DNA of 64,000 nucleotides. It comes from JACKJP01 sp050249695 (GTDB lineage Bacteria > Pseudomonadota > Alphaproteobacteria > Rhizobiales > Tepidamorphaceae). The position numbers were made by a program, and so were the translations under genes. Below, piece after piece: positions 1-7,906 of this stretch (position 1 is its first letter; every line of letters starts with the position of its first letter). The notes under the pieces were generated by a model. That model made no database searches. It was not told the origin of the DNA and was given only the letters and a program-made list of their open reading frames with translations. The stretch lies in the NCBI GenBank assembly GCA_050249695.1, contig JBFWQA010000003.1:1-64000 (forward strand), in the 5' to 3' direction.

Positions 1-127
1 ATAAGAACGCCGACGCCGCATTTGGGAAACTCTGGTCGGGCTACGCCCTCCCGGCGTTCCCCAAATGCGCCGCCAAGTGGACTACTTTTGCGCCGCCCAA
101 TGGCCGACTTTTACTCCGCCGTTGACA
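1..127 (-). mobile_element. Right end of an IS21-family insertion sequence (partial)
   Basis: The segment has no coding content and ends in TGTCAACGGCGGAG when read on the minus strand from position 127. Two related 20-bp copies lie at 78-97 and 101-120 (16 of 20 bases identical, 23-bp period, core ACTTTT followed by CCGCC). Repeated subterminal sites of this kind are typical of IS21-family ends, where the transposase binds several copies. A hairpin with arms GCATTTGGG at 18-26 and CCCAAATGC at 60-68 would sit just after istB. The istA and istB genes would be to the left of the window. The family assignment rests on remembered end sequences and was not searched. Confidence 0.6.
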
Positions 128-257
128 AAATCGAGCGCGAGACGATTTCAGCCAGAAGTAGCGCCATCATTGCGAGGACGACCAACGCTCCTGCGTAGGC
201 CATCGTGTTTTCGATACGCCTGAGTAGCGCATCGGCAGCAGATATCATGCGGGACAT
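128..257 (-). pseudogene. dctQ: TRAP transporter small permease DctQ, 5' fragment cut by the IS
   Basis: An ATG at 257 opens a frame on the minus strand that codes for about 43 native residues, starting MSRMISAADALLRRIENTMA, followed by one hydrophobic helix and EIVSRS. This is the usual first membrane segment of a DctQ small TRAP permease. At position 127 the frame enters the IS end and stops at a TAA (111-113). It lies 129 bp downstream of dctP on the same strand, the normal dctP-dctQ order. The remaining gene and any dctM should be beyond the IS, to the left. The permease is therefore disrupted, and the TRAP system encoded here is probably inactive. Confidence 0.75.
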
Positions 258-287
258 TTAGATACCGATCGTTTGAGCCCGTCAGAA

Positions 288-316
288 GTTGCGCCGCCCT
301 GCACAGGCGGCGCAAC
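288..316 (-). terminator. Hairpin between dctP and the dctQ remnant
   Basis: A perfect 11-bp inverted repeat (GTTGCGCCGCC and its complement) surrounds a 7-nt loop, 71 nt downstream of the dctP stop. There is no T-run. It probably attenuates or stabilises the mRNA 3' end so that binding protein is made in excess of permease. Confidence 0.5.
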
Positions 317-386
317 CTCCGAACCCCATGCCACCCTCAAATAGGCAAAGGCCCGGAGCGACACCTGCCGCCCCGGGGCTGAGCAC

Positions 387-1442
387 CTATTCGCTGGCTG
401 CCTTCAGGATCGAGTCGAGAAGCGCCTGGCCGTCCAGCCCCATGTCATTGAGCTTCTTGACCTGTGCGTCCCAGGCGGGCTTGACCGCCGCATCCATCGC
501 GGCGCGGATGTCGGGAGACATCGGAACCCATTCCAGCCCAGCTGCCTTGAAGGTTACGACGTCCTTCTTTTCGACCTCGTCATAGGTCGCGATCTGGTGC
601 TTGTAGCCGTAATCCGCACCTTCTTTCAGAAGCTGCTTATACTGGTCGGGGAGCGCGTCGTAGGAATCCTTCGTCGCCATCACGTGGCACACCGGCCCGG
701 TCAATGCCCAGCCATCCGTGACCCAATTCGACACCTCCTGCAAACGGTAGGCAGAAAACGTGTAAGTGTAGGGCTGCAGTGCCGCATCGATCAGACCGCG
801 CTCGACCGCCTGATACATGTCAGGGGCACTCACGACCTGAGTGCTGATCCCCATGTTTTTCAACAACCGACCATTGCCACCCGAGGCGTGCATCCGCATC
901 GCCTTCAGCTTTTCCAGGCTCGTCGGCTTCTCGCCCTTGCCCATGATTTCATAGGCCGGGAAGACGACGCCCATGATGGGGACGGTATTCCATTTGGCGA
1001 ATTCGTCCTGAACGGCCTTTTCCTTGTAATAAGCCTCTATGACCCGGCGATTTTCCTCAAGGGACTGGATCGGCAGGTTGCCGATGTCGAGCAGGCTGAG
1101 GACGGGAAGCTTGTCAGGCGTGTAGACGGTGCAGACCGTCGCGGCATCGAATGCCTTGAGATAGAGCCCGTCAATATTTTCTTTGGGCGACGACAGGGCT
1201 TCGCCATACTGGATCGATATCTCGAAATTGCCGTCGGTCTTTTTCGCCACATATTCGGCGAGACCCTCGACACCTTCCGACATGGCGCGTCTATTACCCC
1301 ACAGCGAAAAGAGCCATTTGACCTTCGGTCCTTCGACTTCGGCTGCATTCGCCTTGCCGATGCCGGCATATCCCGTGCCGCAGATCGCGGTAACGGCAAT
1401 CGCGGCAGCCGCGATCCGGTTGATATTTGCTTTATATGTCAC
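387..1442 (-). CDS. dctP: TRAP transporter solute-binding protein, DctP family
   Basis: This is a periplasmic binding protein of a TRAP importer (351 aa). I chose the GTG at 1442 because GGAGGAAA lies just upstream and the protein then begins with a basic stretch, a hydrophobic signal peptide and an Ala-rich cleavage region. The mature part has the DctP order of segments, including the pattern Y.ALSSPKENIDGLYLKAFD-like near residue 80 and the GLIDAA motif near residue 215. Its nearest relatives in this window are the DctP proteins at 27321 and 38975. Such proteins bind organic acid anions, but the ligand is unknown. The gene is followed by a dctQ that an IS has destroyed, so it is effectively orphaned. 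Confidence 0.88.
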   Translation of the reverse strand: MTYKANINRIAAAAIAVTAICGTGYAGIGKANAAEVEGPKVKWLFSLWGNRRAMSEGVEGLAEYVAKKTDGNFEISIQYGEALSSPKENIDGLYLKAFDAATVCTVYTPDKLPVLSLLDIGNLPIQSLEENRRVIEAYYKEKAVQDEFAKWNTVPIMGVVFPAYEIMGKGEKPTSLEKLKAMRMHASGGNGRLLKNMGISTQVVSAPDMYQAVERGLIDAALQPYTYTFSAYRLQEVSNWVTDGWALTGPVCHVMATKDSYDALPDQYKQLLKEGADYGYKHQIATYDEVEKKDVVTFKAAGLEWVPMSPDIRAAMDAAVKPAWDAQVKKLNDMGLDGQALLDSILKAASE

Positions 1443-1773
1443 GTCGTTTCCTCCCTGGTGACGACAGGCTAAGACTGCCATTTCGCACCCCGCCCCGACT
1501 TTCGTTCGCAACTGCCCCTCATCAGAACAGCCCCCGCTGCGATGGCCCTCAAAATATGGACCGACCGAAATCTAGTGAGTGTTCATTCAGTTTCGGACGA
1601 TGCCGAAATTTCAAGAACATTTCCACTATATAACAACACATTAAGTTGTCAGCGCCGGAATATCGAGGCGAAGTGCTTGAACGGTAGAACCGATAGCCAT
1701 AATGTGTCAAGGGTTGAACCAATCGGATCTTTGGTTCGAAATTTCTCAGCACACCAATCTAGGGACGGAAAGA
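1443..1773. promoter_or_regulatory. Divergent promoter region between dctP and the SDR gene
   Basis: This 331-bp gap has no credible gene. It is AT-rich around 1600-1650 and contains ACAAC-N7-GTTGT at 1633-1649. Closer to the SDR gene is an imperfect inverted repeat, TTGAACCAA (1714-1722) and TTGGTTCGA (1731-1739). That repeat includes GGTTGAACCA at 1712-1721, a 10-mer also found upstream of the binding-protein gene at 13488-13497. These are candidate operators for a FadR-type regulator. Confidence 0.45.
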
Positions 1774-2679
1774 ATGCTTGAAGGTAAGGTTGCGGTTGTC
1801 ACCGGGGCCGGCAACGGAATTGGTCGTGCGATAGCGATCATGATGGCCGCTCATGGCGCCAGGGTCGTCGTCAACGATCTGGGCGTCTCGCTCGATGGCG
1901 CCGGCGGATCGTCGGAGCCGGGCAATGAAACGGTGCAGGCGATCAAGGACGCGGGCGGCGAAGCCGTCGTCAATCCGGACAGCGTGGCTGATCCGCAGGG
2001 CGCCCAGCGGATCATCGAAACCGCGCTGGACAATTTCGGTCGCATCGACATCGTCGTGAACAACGCCGGCATCCTCAGGGACTCCATGTTCCACAAGATG
2101 AGCTTTGCCGATTGGAAGGCGGTCATCGATGTCCATCTCAACGGCAGCTTTCTTGTCAGCCGGGCCGCCGCCGGTCATTTCCGTGAGCAGCAGTCCGGGG
2201 CCTACGTCCACATGACAAGCGGTTCGGGCTTGGCCGGGAATGTCGGTCAGGCCAACTACGGCGCCGCGAAGGCCGGCATCGTCGGACTATCCAAATGCAT
2301 CGCGCTCGACATGAAACGCTACAACATCCGCTCCAACTGTATCTCCCCCTTTGCCTGGGGGCGGATGACGAGTTCCATCCCTACGGACACGCCCGAGAAG
2401 AAGGCACTGGTGGCGAAATTGCAGCGCGCCACGCCCGACAAGAACGCGCCGCTTGCCGTGTTCCTCGCTTCCGATGCCGCCAAAGATATATCCGGCCAGG
2501 TGTTCGGCGCCCGCCTGAACGAGCTATATGTATTCAATCAGACGAGGATTGCGCGAAGCGTGCATCTGTCTGACGGCTGGACTCCACAACTCATTGCGGA
2601 TGTCGGCATGCCGGCGCTGCGGGACAGTTTGCCGCCGCTCAAGGCGAGCACGGAGCTCATCACCTGGGACCCGGTATGA
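1774..2679 (+). CDS. SDR dehydrogenase, (3R)-hydroxyacyl-CoA dehydrogenase type
   Basis: This 301-aa short-chain dehydrogenase most resembles the dehydrogenase domain of peroxisomal multifunctional enzyme 2, which oxidises (3R)-hydroxyacyl-CoA to 3-ketoacyl-CoA with NAD+. Visible features are TGAGNGIG at residues 10-17, NNAG at 96-99, catalytic Ser149, Tyr162 and Lys166, and a long C-terminal tail beyond the Rossmann fold. The ATG at 1774 follows GGACGGAA; an upstream frame-open extension lacks SDR sequence. The MaoC hydratase gene 52 bp downstream would supply its substrate, so the pair acts as a split MFE-2. A closely related SDR is at 5872. Confidence 0.85.
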   Translation: MLEGKVAVVTGAGNGIGRAIAIMMAAHGARVVVNDLGVSLDGAGGSSEPGNETVQAIKDAGGEAVVNPDSVADPQGAQRIIETALDNFGRIDIVVNNAGILRDSMFHKMSFADWKAVIDVHLNGSFLVSRAAAGHFREQQSGAYVHMTSGSGLAGNVGQANYGAAKAGIVGLSKCIALDMKRYNIRSNCISPFAWGRMTSSIPTDTPEKKALVAKLQRATPDKNAPLAVFLASDAAKDISGQVFGARLNELYVFNQTRIARSVHLSDGWTPQLIADVGMPALRDSLPPLKASTELITWDPV

Positions 2680-2731
2680 TGCATCGCGCCCATCCCACAA
2701 CATTGATTGAAACCCACAAGAACCTGAAAAA

Positions 2732-3181
2732 ATGACAAAATATCTCGAAGACTTCGTGATCGGCGAAACATCGACCAGCCCTGCCCGCACGATTACCGAA
2801 ACCGACGTCGTGCTGTTTGCCGGATTGTCGGGCGACGTCAATCCCATCCACACCGACGAAGAGTTCTGCAAGAAAAACAGCCCCTTCGGCACGCGCATCG
2901 CGCACGGCATGCTCGGCCTCTCGGTCGTCACCGGCCTCAGCGCGCGTATCGGCGACATGGCCGGTTCGGCGATTGCATTTCTGGGCATCGAGGACTGGCG
3001 CTTCCTCAACCCGATCATCGCGGGCGACACCGTTCATCTTGTTGTCGAGACCACCGAAGCGCGCCCCACCTCCAAGCCCGGCCGGGGCCTGGTCAAGCGG
3101 AAGCTGAAGCTGATCAATCAGAAAGGCGACATCTGCCAGGAGGGCCTGTTCAGCGTACTCGTTCACGCGCGCAACCATTGA
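2732..3181 (+). CDS. MaoC-like (R)-specific enoyl-CoA hydratase, single hotdog
   Basis: The 149-aa protein is a single hotdog domain of the MaoC/PhaJ type, which hydrates trans-2-enoyl-CoA to (3R)-hydroxyacyl-CoA. The hydratase signature is present: Asp35 and His40 in GDVNPIH, then GTRIAHGM at 53-60. The length matches stand-alone members. Upstream is the SDR that would oxidise the product, and downstream is a GntR regulator. The ribosome site is weak, which fits translation coupled to the SDR gene. Its substrate range is not visible. Confidence 0.85.
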   Translation: MTKYLEDFVIGETSTSPARTITETDVVLFAGLSGDVNPIHTDEEFCKKNSPFGTRIAHGMLGLSVVTGLSARIGDMAGSAIAFLGIEDWRFLNPIIAGDTVHLVVETTEARPTSKPGRGLVKRKLKLINQKGDICQEGLFSVLVHARNH

Positions 3182-3306
3182 TATCGTGTTGATCGTGGAC
3201 CAGATTCCATACGACTGTCGGTCGTGCCATTGAGCAACGGCTTGCACCTTGTCGATTCATCGTGCATTTGGCAGTCTTGAAAACGGATTGATAAGCAGGC
3301 GTATTA

Positions 3307-4044
3307 ATGAGATCCCCGATGACGGTCACATTCGTGAAAGTCCCGGCACGACGGACGTTCGAGGACGTCATCGCCCAGATTCGCGCCAAGATCGCGTCCG
3401 GTGAATTGCGCGAGGGCGACCGGTTGCCGCCCGAGCGTGAGCTTTCCGCCGCCCTTGGGGTCAGCCGCAACACGGTGCGAGAAGCGCTGCGCGCGCTCGA
3501 ACATTCCGGCGTCATCGAACAGAAACCGGGCGTCGCTGGTGGCGCCTTCATTCGCAACAACAGCACCGAGGTCGTCCGCACGACCTTCGGCGATCTCTTT
3601 CATCTCGGCCTGATCGACAGCAAGAAGCTCGCTGAAGCGCGAACCGCTATCGGCAGCGAAGTTGCTGTTCTGGCATGCGAATATCGCACCGAAGAAGATA
3701 TTGCCGCACTAACCGAGAATGTCGACAGGATGACCGCAGCCGCGCTGGCGGGCGACTTCAGACAACGCGCAGCGCTCAATCTCGAGTTTGGCAAAGTGTT
3801 GGCCCGCGCCAGTCACAACGCCGTTCTGATGGTGATCACCGACGCACTGATCGACGTCACGCTGGACTTCGTTCAAGTGGTCTCAACGATGCCCAACCAG
3901 TTCGTCATCGAATCGCGGCGCAAGACGGTCAAACATGTAAGGGCGCGCGAAGGCGAACTCGCGGCGGCCGAGATCAGAAATTACTTCCGCACCGCCCGCG
4001 CCAGCATGCGTAGCCTCTATGACATGCCGGAGAATGAGGGTTAG
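3307..4044 (+). CDS. FadR-family GntR transcriptional regulator
   Basis: This 245-aa regulator has a winged helix-turn-helix at about residues 16-86, including PPERELSAALGVSRNTVREA, followed by an all-helical FCD effector domain. FCD regulators usually repress catabolic or transport operons until an acyl-CoA or organic acid binds. The gene sits between the SDR-MaoC pair and the aldolase operon, so both are likely targets. Matches to the FadR-subfamily operator form TNGTNNNACNA lie before neighbouring operons (4165-4175, 9327-9337, 13487-13497). The effector is unknown. Confidence 0.85.
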   Translation: MRSPMTVTFVKVPARRTFEDVIAQIRAKIASGELREGDRLPPERELSAALGVSRNTVREALRALEHSGVIEQKPGVAGGAFIRNNSTEVVRTTFGDLFHLGLIDSKKLAEARTAIGSEVAVLACEYRTEEDIAALTENVDRMTAAALAGDFRQRAALNLEFGKVLARASHNAVLMVITDALIDVTLDFVQVVSTMPNQFVIESRRKTVKHVRAREGELAAAEIRNYFRTARASMRSLYDMPENEG

Positions 4045-4164
4045 GCACGTCCAACCCTGCCCGCCGCCCGATACCGCAAAGATCGTTCGGGCCGTCTGAT
4101 ACCGGAAACCATCCCGCAGTCTCCGAAATGCGCCGCTTCCATCCGGGAGCGCGACAACCGCCAT

Positions 4165-4175
4165 TTGTCAGACCA
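4165..4175. promoter_or_regulatory. Candidate FadR-type operator
   Basis: TTGTCAGACCA fits the FadR-subfamily consensus TNGTNNNACNA exactly. It lies 95 bp before the DUF35 gene that opens the aldolase operon and 121 bp after the GntR gene. The fixed part is only six bases, so chance occurrence is possible. Confidence 0.35.
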
Positions 4176-4269
4176 ATATCCACCTACACAGACCCGATGA
4201 TTCTACTATCAAGAAAAACATAAGAAATATAATGGACGCCCCATAGATCGATTTGGTAGGACCGACGCA

Positions 4270-4680
4270 ATGACAATTGCTGAGGCAAACGCTATGGGTA
4301 TGGATGACCGGATAGCCGAGGCGCCCATGGCGCACTACCAGAAGCGGCTCCAGGCGGGAGAACTGTTCTATCAGTTCAGCCCGGGCGCCCGTCGGGCGAT
4401 CTTCTATCCGCGCATTGCCTGTCCATACACCGGGTCAGCCGATCTGGAATGGCGCAAGAGCGCAGGACGCGGCACCATTTACACGCTGACCAGACTCTAT
4501 CCCGCCGGTGCGCAGCCTTACGCGGTCGCTCTTGTCGACATGCTGGAAGGCTTCCGGTTGATGACCAGGATCGTCGATGCGAGCGCTGACGATGTCGAGA
4601 TCGGCGATCGCGTCACGCTGTCCATAAGGCCGGGTGAGAACGGCGATGCCTGTCCATTCTTTGTACTGGAGGGCAAATAA
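4270..4680 (+). CDS. OB-fold DUF35 partner of the adjacent thiolase-like enzyme
   Basis: This 136-aa protein matches the DUF35 family (rubredoxin-like zinc ribbon plus OB fold), whose members form complexes with thiolase-superfamily enzymes. The segment CPYTGSADLEWRKSAGRGTI at 51-70 carries the typical DLEW...GRGT signature. The zinc ribbon is degenerate: only Cys51 remains where the family normally has four cysteines. Its stop codon overlaps the ATG of the thiolase-like gene by one base, indicating translational coupling and a stable heteromer. By analogy with ChsH2-Ltp2 it should help assemble an aldolase and hold the acyl-CoA. Confidence 0.78.
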   Translation: MTIAEANAMGMDDRIAEAPMAHYQKRLQAGELFYQFSPGARRAIFYPRIACPYTGSADLEWRKSAGRGTIYTLTRLYPAGAQPYAVALVDMLEGFRLMTRIVDASADDVEIGDRVTLSIRPGENGDACPFFVLEGK

Positions 4681-5858
4681 TGGTCCATCCGCATATCAAC
4701 CGCGGCAAGGTCGCGATTGTGGGCGCGGCGGAGTCCGATCTCGGCGAAGTTGCGCCTGGCCTGACGCCGATGGATCTCATGGCGCAGGCAAGCCTACGCG
4801 CACTGAACGACGCGGGCATCTCGGTGCGTGAGGTCGATGGAATCTTCGCCTCCGGCGTGCAAACGCGCATGGCGGGTGTGCATCTGGCCGAGTACCTCAA
4901 GATCAGCCCCCGCTATCACAACGGCTCCTTCAGTGGCGGGTCGGTTTTCGAAACGATGGTGGGCGACGCTGTCGCGGCGATTCAAGCCGGCCTTTGCAGC
5001 GTCGCGCTCATCGCCTATGGGAGCACCCAGCGCTCTGCATCCATGTCAGGGGCGGGTTCCGCGCGCCTTGTTGGCATCAGGACCTATGATCCGCTGATCA
5101 CGCCATTTGGACCAAGAATGCCGATGAGTTCCTATGCCATGGCGGCGTCGCGTCACATGCACGAATTCGGCACCACCCGCGAACAACTGGCAGAAGTCGC
5201 GGTCTCCGCCCGCAAATGGGCCCTGAAAAACCCGGCGGCGTGGGAGAAAGAGCCCCTGTCGGTCGATCAGGTTCTCGGCGCACGCATCATCAGTTCGCCC
5301 TTCACCAAGTTCGATTGCTGTCTCGTGACCGATGGCGGCGGGGCTGTCGTGCTGGTTTCCGCCGAGCGAGCAGCCTCGCTGTGCAAAGCGCCTGTTTACG
5401 TACTCGGCGTGGGAGACGGGATCACACATTATGAAATTCATTCGATGGATGATCTGACCCGCACCGCGGCGATCCAGTCCAGCGCGAACGCCTTCTCGAT
5501 GGCTGGGATCACGGCAAAAGACGTCGATGTGGTCGAGCTCTACGACGCCTTTACCATCAATACGATCCTCTTCCTTGAGGATATGGGCTTTTGCGGGAAA
5601 GGCGAAGGCGGCGCCTTCGTTTCCGACGGACGGATCGCGCCGGGCGGAAGCCTGCCGGTCAACACAAACGGCGGCGGTCTGTCCTACGGCCATCCGGGCA
5701 TGTACGGGCTGCAACTGCTCGTCGAAGCGGTGCGACAGGTCCGCGGCGAATGCGGCGAGCGCCAGGTGGCTGACGCCAAGATCGCTGTCGCGCATGGCAA
5801 TGGCGGAACGCTTTCATCGCAGAGCACCGTCGTGCTCGGCAGCGCAGATACGCTTTGA
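4680..5858 (+). CDS. Ltp2-like thiolase-fold acyl-CoA retro-aldolase
   Basis: The 392-aa protein belongs to the SCP-x thiolase group, but the nucleophilic cysteine is absent: the position reads NGSFSGG at 81-87, where thiolases have a Cys. It keeps Tyr288 (ELYDAF) and Tyr336 in SYGHPG. These match the two tyrosines reported as catalytic in actinobacterial Ltp2, the retro-aldolase that releases propionyl-CoA from steroid side chains. With the coupled DUF35 gene upstream, an aldolase role is more likely than thiolysis. Substrate would be a beta-hydroxyacyl-CoA, perhaps tertiary. The following SDR and hydratase fit a branched-chain beta-oxidation operon. Confidence 0.78.
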   Translation: MVHPHINRGKVAIVGAAESDLGEVAPGLTPMDLMAQASLRALNDAGISVREVDGIFASGVQTRMAGVHLAEYLKISPRYHNGSFSGGSVFETMVGDAVAAIQAGLCSVALIAYGSTQRSASMSGAGSARLVGIRTYDPLITPFGPRMPMSSYAMAASRHMHEFGTTREQLAEVAVSARKWALKNPAAWEKEPLSVDQVLGARIISSPFTKFDCCLVTDGGGAVVLVSAERAASLCKAPVYVLGVGDGITHYEIHSMDDLTRTAAIQSSANAFSMAGITAKDVDVVELYDAFTINTILFLEDMGFCGKGEGGAFVSDGRIAPGGSLPVNTNGGGLSYGHPGMYGLQLLVEAVRQVRGECGERQVADAKIAVAHGNGGTLSSQSTVVLGSADTL

Positions 5859-5871
5859 AGGACAAGACTCA

Positions 5872-6783
5872 ATGACACACGGAATGCTTAAGGGGCGCGT
5901 CGCCCTGGTCACGGGCGCGGGTCGCGGCATAGGCCGCAGCGTCGCGATGGCCCTCGCGGCCGAAGGCGCGAAGGTTGTCGTGAACGATATAGGCGCGGCT
6001 CTGTGGGGCAGCGAAAGCGAAGACAATCCAGCCTCGGAAGTTGTCTCCGCAATCGAGGCGGCCGGCGGCGAGGCGATCGCGAATGGCGATTCCGTGGCGA
6101 ATTGGGAGAGCGCAAGCCGCATTGTCGCTGCGGCAAAGGACGCTTTCGGAAAACTCGACATCGTCGTCAATAATGCCGGCATCATCCGCGACGCGATCGT
6201 GCACAAGATGCTGCCGGAAGATTTCGATGCGGTGATCGACGTTCACCTGCGCGGCAGTTTCTATGTCAGCCGGGCGGCGGCACCTCTGTTCCGGGAACAG
6301 AATAGCGGCTGCTACATACATATGACCTCCAATGCCGGCCTCATCGGAAATGTCGGCCAGGCCAACTACATGGCCGCGAAACTTGGAATTGCCGGGTTGT
6401 CGCGCTCGCTCGCGATGGATCTGGCACGTTACAATGTCCGTTCCAATTGCATCGCTCCCTTCGCCAGGACGCGCATGACGGAGAGCGTGCCGGCATCGCC
6501 CGACGAGGCGGCGGCGCGCGCTGCAAAGATCGCCGGCTGGAAACCGGAGTCCGTGGGCGTGCTTGCGGCAACGCTTGCCGGTGACGCGTGCTCGGGCATC
6601 ACCGGTCAGATATTCGGCGCGCGCGGCAACGAGGTCTTCGTCTTCAGCCAGCCCCGACCTGTCCGTTCCGTGCACAGGGATGGCGGCTGGACGCCTGAAG
6701 GACTCGGCAAGGTTCTGCCGAAATTCCAAGCGGCTTTCTCGCCGATCACCGACGCGACGATGACGTGGGATTCCGTGGATTGA
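5872..6783 (+). CDS. SDR dehydrogenase, (3R)-hydroxyacyl-CoA dehydrogenase type
   Basis: This 303-aa SDR is a paralogue of the one at 1774 and likewise resembles the MFE-2 dehydrogenase domain. It has TGAGRGIG at residues 14-21, NNAG at 100-103, Ser153, Tyr166 and Lys170. I start it at the ATG at 5872; a longer open frame upstream only shadows the aldolase gene. The start lies 14 bp after the aldolase stop, and the two-domain MaoC hydratase begins 20 bp after its end. Inferred reaction: NAD-dependent oxidation of a 3-hydroxyacyl-CoA made by that hydratase. Confidence 0.85.
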   Translation: MTHGMLKGRVALVTGAGRGIGRSVAMALAAEGAKVVVNDIGAALWGSESEDNPASEVVSAIEAAGGEAIANGDSVANWESASRIVAAAKDAFGKLDIVVNNAGIIRDAIVHKMLPEDFDAVIDVHLRGSFYVSRAAAPLFREQNSGCYIHMTSNAGLIGNVGQANYMAAKLGIAGLSRSLAMDLARYNVRSNCIAPFARTRMTESVPASPDEAAARAAKIAGWKPESVGVLAATLAGDACSGITGQIFGARGNEVFVFSQPRPVRSVHRDGGWTPEGLGKVLPKFQAAFSPITDATMTWDSVD

Positions 6784-6802
6784 CCGCCTGGGACAGTGGC
6801 TC

Positions 6803-7654
6803 ATGACGATCGATTATGAGAAAGCCATCAATCTCCGGGTCGACGGCAGAAAGTTTTCCTACTCGAAGCGGGATTCCATCATCTACGCGCTCGGCGTTGG
6901 CTTCGGGAGCGATCCCGCAAACGAAAAGGAGTTGCGCTTCGTCTATGAGGAAAATCTCCTCGCCGCACCGACCATGGCGACGGTCGTCGCGTGGGGTGCC
7001 GACGAGATGGAAAGAACTGGCATCGATTTTTCGATGCTCGTCGCGGGTGAGCAGAGATTGCAATTGCATGACACGCTGCCCCCATGCGGCGAGATCTCGG
7101 CCAGTTGGTCCATCAGGGAGATCGTCGACAAGGGGCCCGGCAAGGGCGCGCTCATCATTCACGAATACGAGATCGCCGACGCCGCGACCGGCCATCGGCT
7201 CGCGACGCTCGGGCGTACCAGCTTCGCGCGCGCAGATGGCGGGTTTGGCGGCCCCTCGAACGGCGCCCCGGAGCCTCATGCGATACCCGCACGATCGCCG
7301 GATATGGAGATCAGGGTGTCGGTTCTGCCGCAACAGGCGCTCATTTACCGATTGAGCGGCGACGCAAATCCACTTCATGTTGATCCCGCTACCGCCCGCA
7401 AGGCCGGCTTCGACAGACCGATCCTGCATGGTCTGGGCACCTACGGCATCGTAGGTCGCATGCTCCTTGAGGCATACTGCGACTACGAACCAGCCGGTCT
7501 GAAAGTCCTCAATGCCCGGTTCTCCGCACCGGTACTGCCGGGAGATGAGATCACCTTGGCAACCTGGCGCGACGGACAAGTCGTTTCATTCGAGGCCCGG
7601 GTCGCCGAACGCAAGGCGGTTGTCCTGCGCAATGGCAAGGCGGTGATCGGCTAG
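6803..7654 (+). CDS. Two-domain MaoC enoyl-CoA hydratase 2
   Basis: The 283-aa protein has the double-hotdog layout of eukaryotic hydratase 2 and of proteobacterial and actinobacterial MaoC enzymes for bulky substrates. The N-terminal half lacks the catalytic signature; the C-terminal half carries YRLSGDANPLHVDP at 182-195 with Asp187 and His192, then PILHGL at 206-211. It should hydrate a 2-enoyl-CoA to the (3R)-hydroxyacyl-CoA. It ends the aldolase operon and is convergent with the ferredoxin gene, with only 2 bp between stops. A paralogue at 35367 belongs to the second operon. Confidence 0.87.
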   Translation: MTIDYEKAINLRVDGRKFSYSKRDSIIYALGVGFGSDPANEKELRFVYEENLLAAPTMATVVAWGADEMERTGIDFSMLVAGEQRLQLHDTLPPCGEISASWSIREIVDKGPGKGALIIHEYEIADAATGHRLATLGRTSFARADGGFGGPSNGAPEPHAIPARSPDMEIRVSVLPQQALIYRLSGDANPLHVDPATARKAGFDRPILHGLGTYGIVGRMLLEAYCDYEPAGLKVLNARFSAPVLPGDEITLATWRDGQVVSFEARVAERKAVVLRNGKAVIG

Positions 7655-7656
7655 GA

Positions 7657-7872
7657 TCAGAAGACCTCAAGACCGTCGTCGTCGACCAGCTTGATCGCGC
7701 CCGAGGGGCACGCCCTGACGGCCTTTCGCGCATCTTCGACCATCGACTTGTCGATATCGGCAACCAGCACGAGCACAAGCCCCTCGTCTTCGTCCTGCGC
7801 GAACAGACTGGGAGAAAACATTACGCACTGACCCGCGCCGACGCAGAGAGACCTGTCGGATACGATCTTCAT
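7657..7872 (-). CDS. [3Fe-4S]-type ferredoxin, P450 redox partner
   Basis: This 71-aa acidic ferredoxin has three cluster cysteines: Cys10 and Cys16 in CVGAGQC, and Cys55 in CPSGAI. The fourth ligand position is Ala13, the pattern of [3Fe-4S] ferredoxins encoded next to bacterial P450s. The gene begins 34 bp after the P450 gene on the same strand, so the two are co-transcribed. It would carry electrons to the P450 haem. No ferredoxin reductase is encoded in this window, so the reductase must come from elsewhere. Confidence 0.87.
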   Translation of the reverse strand: MKIVSDRSLCVGAGQCVMFSPSLFAQDEDEGLVLVLVADIDKSMVEDARKAVRACPSGAIKLVDDDGLEVF

Positions 7873-7906
7873 CGAAGCTCTTTCCCTGTAATTGAAACGA
7901 CGCCCA

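Noticed and set aside
5527..5871. N-terminal extension of the SDR at 5872
   Set aside because: It is an out-of-frame reading of the aldolase gene; SDR sequence begins only after ATG 5872.
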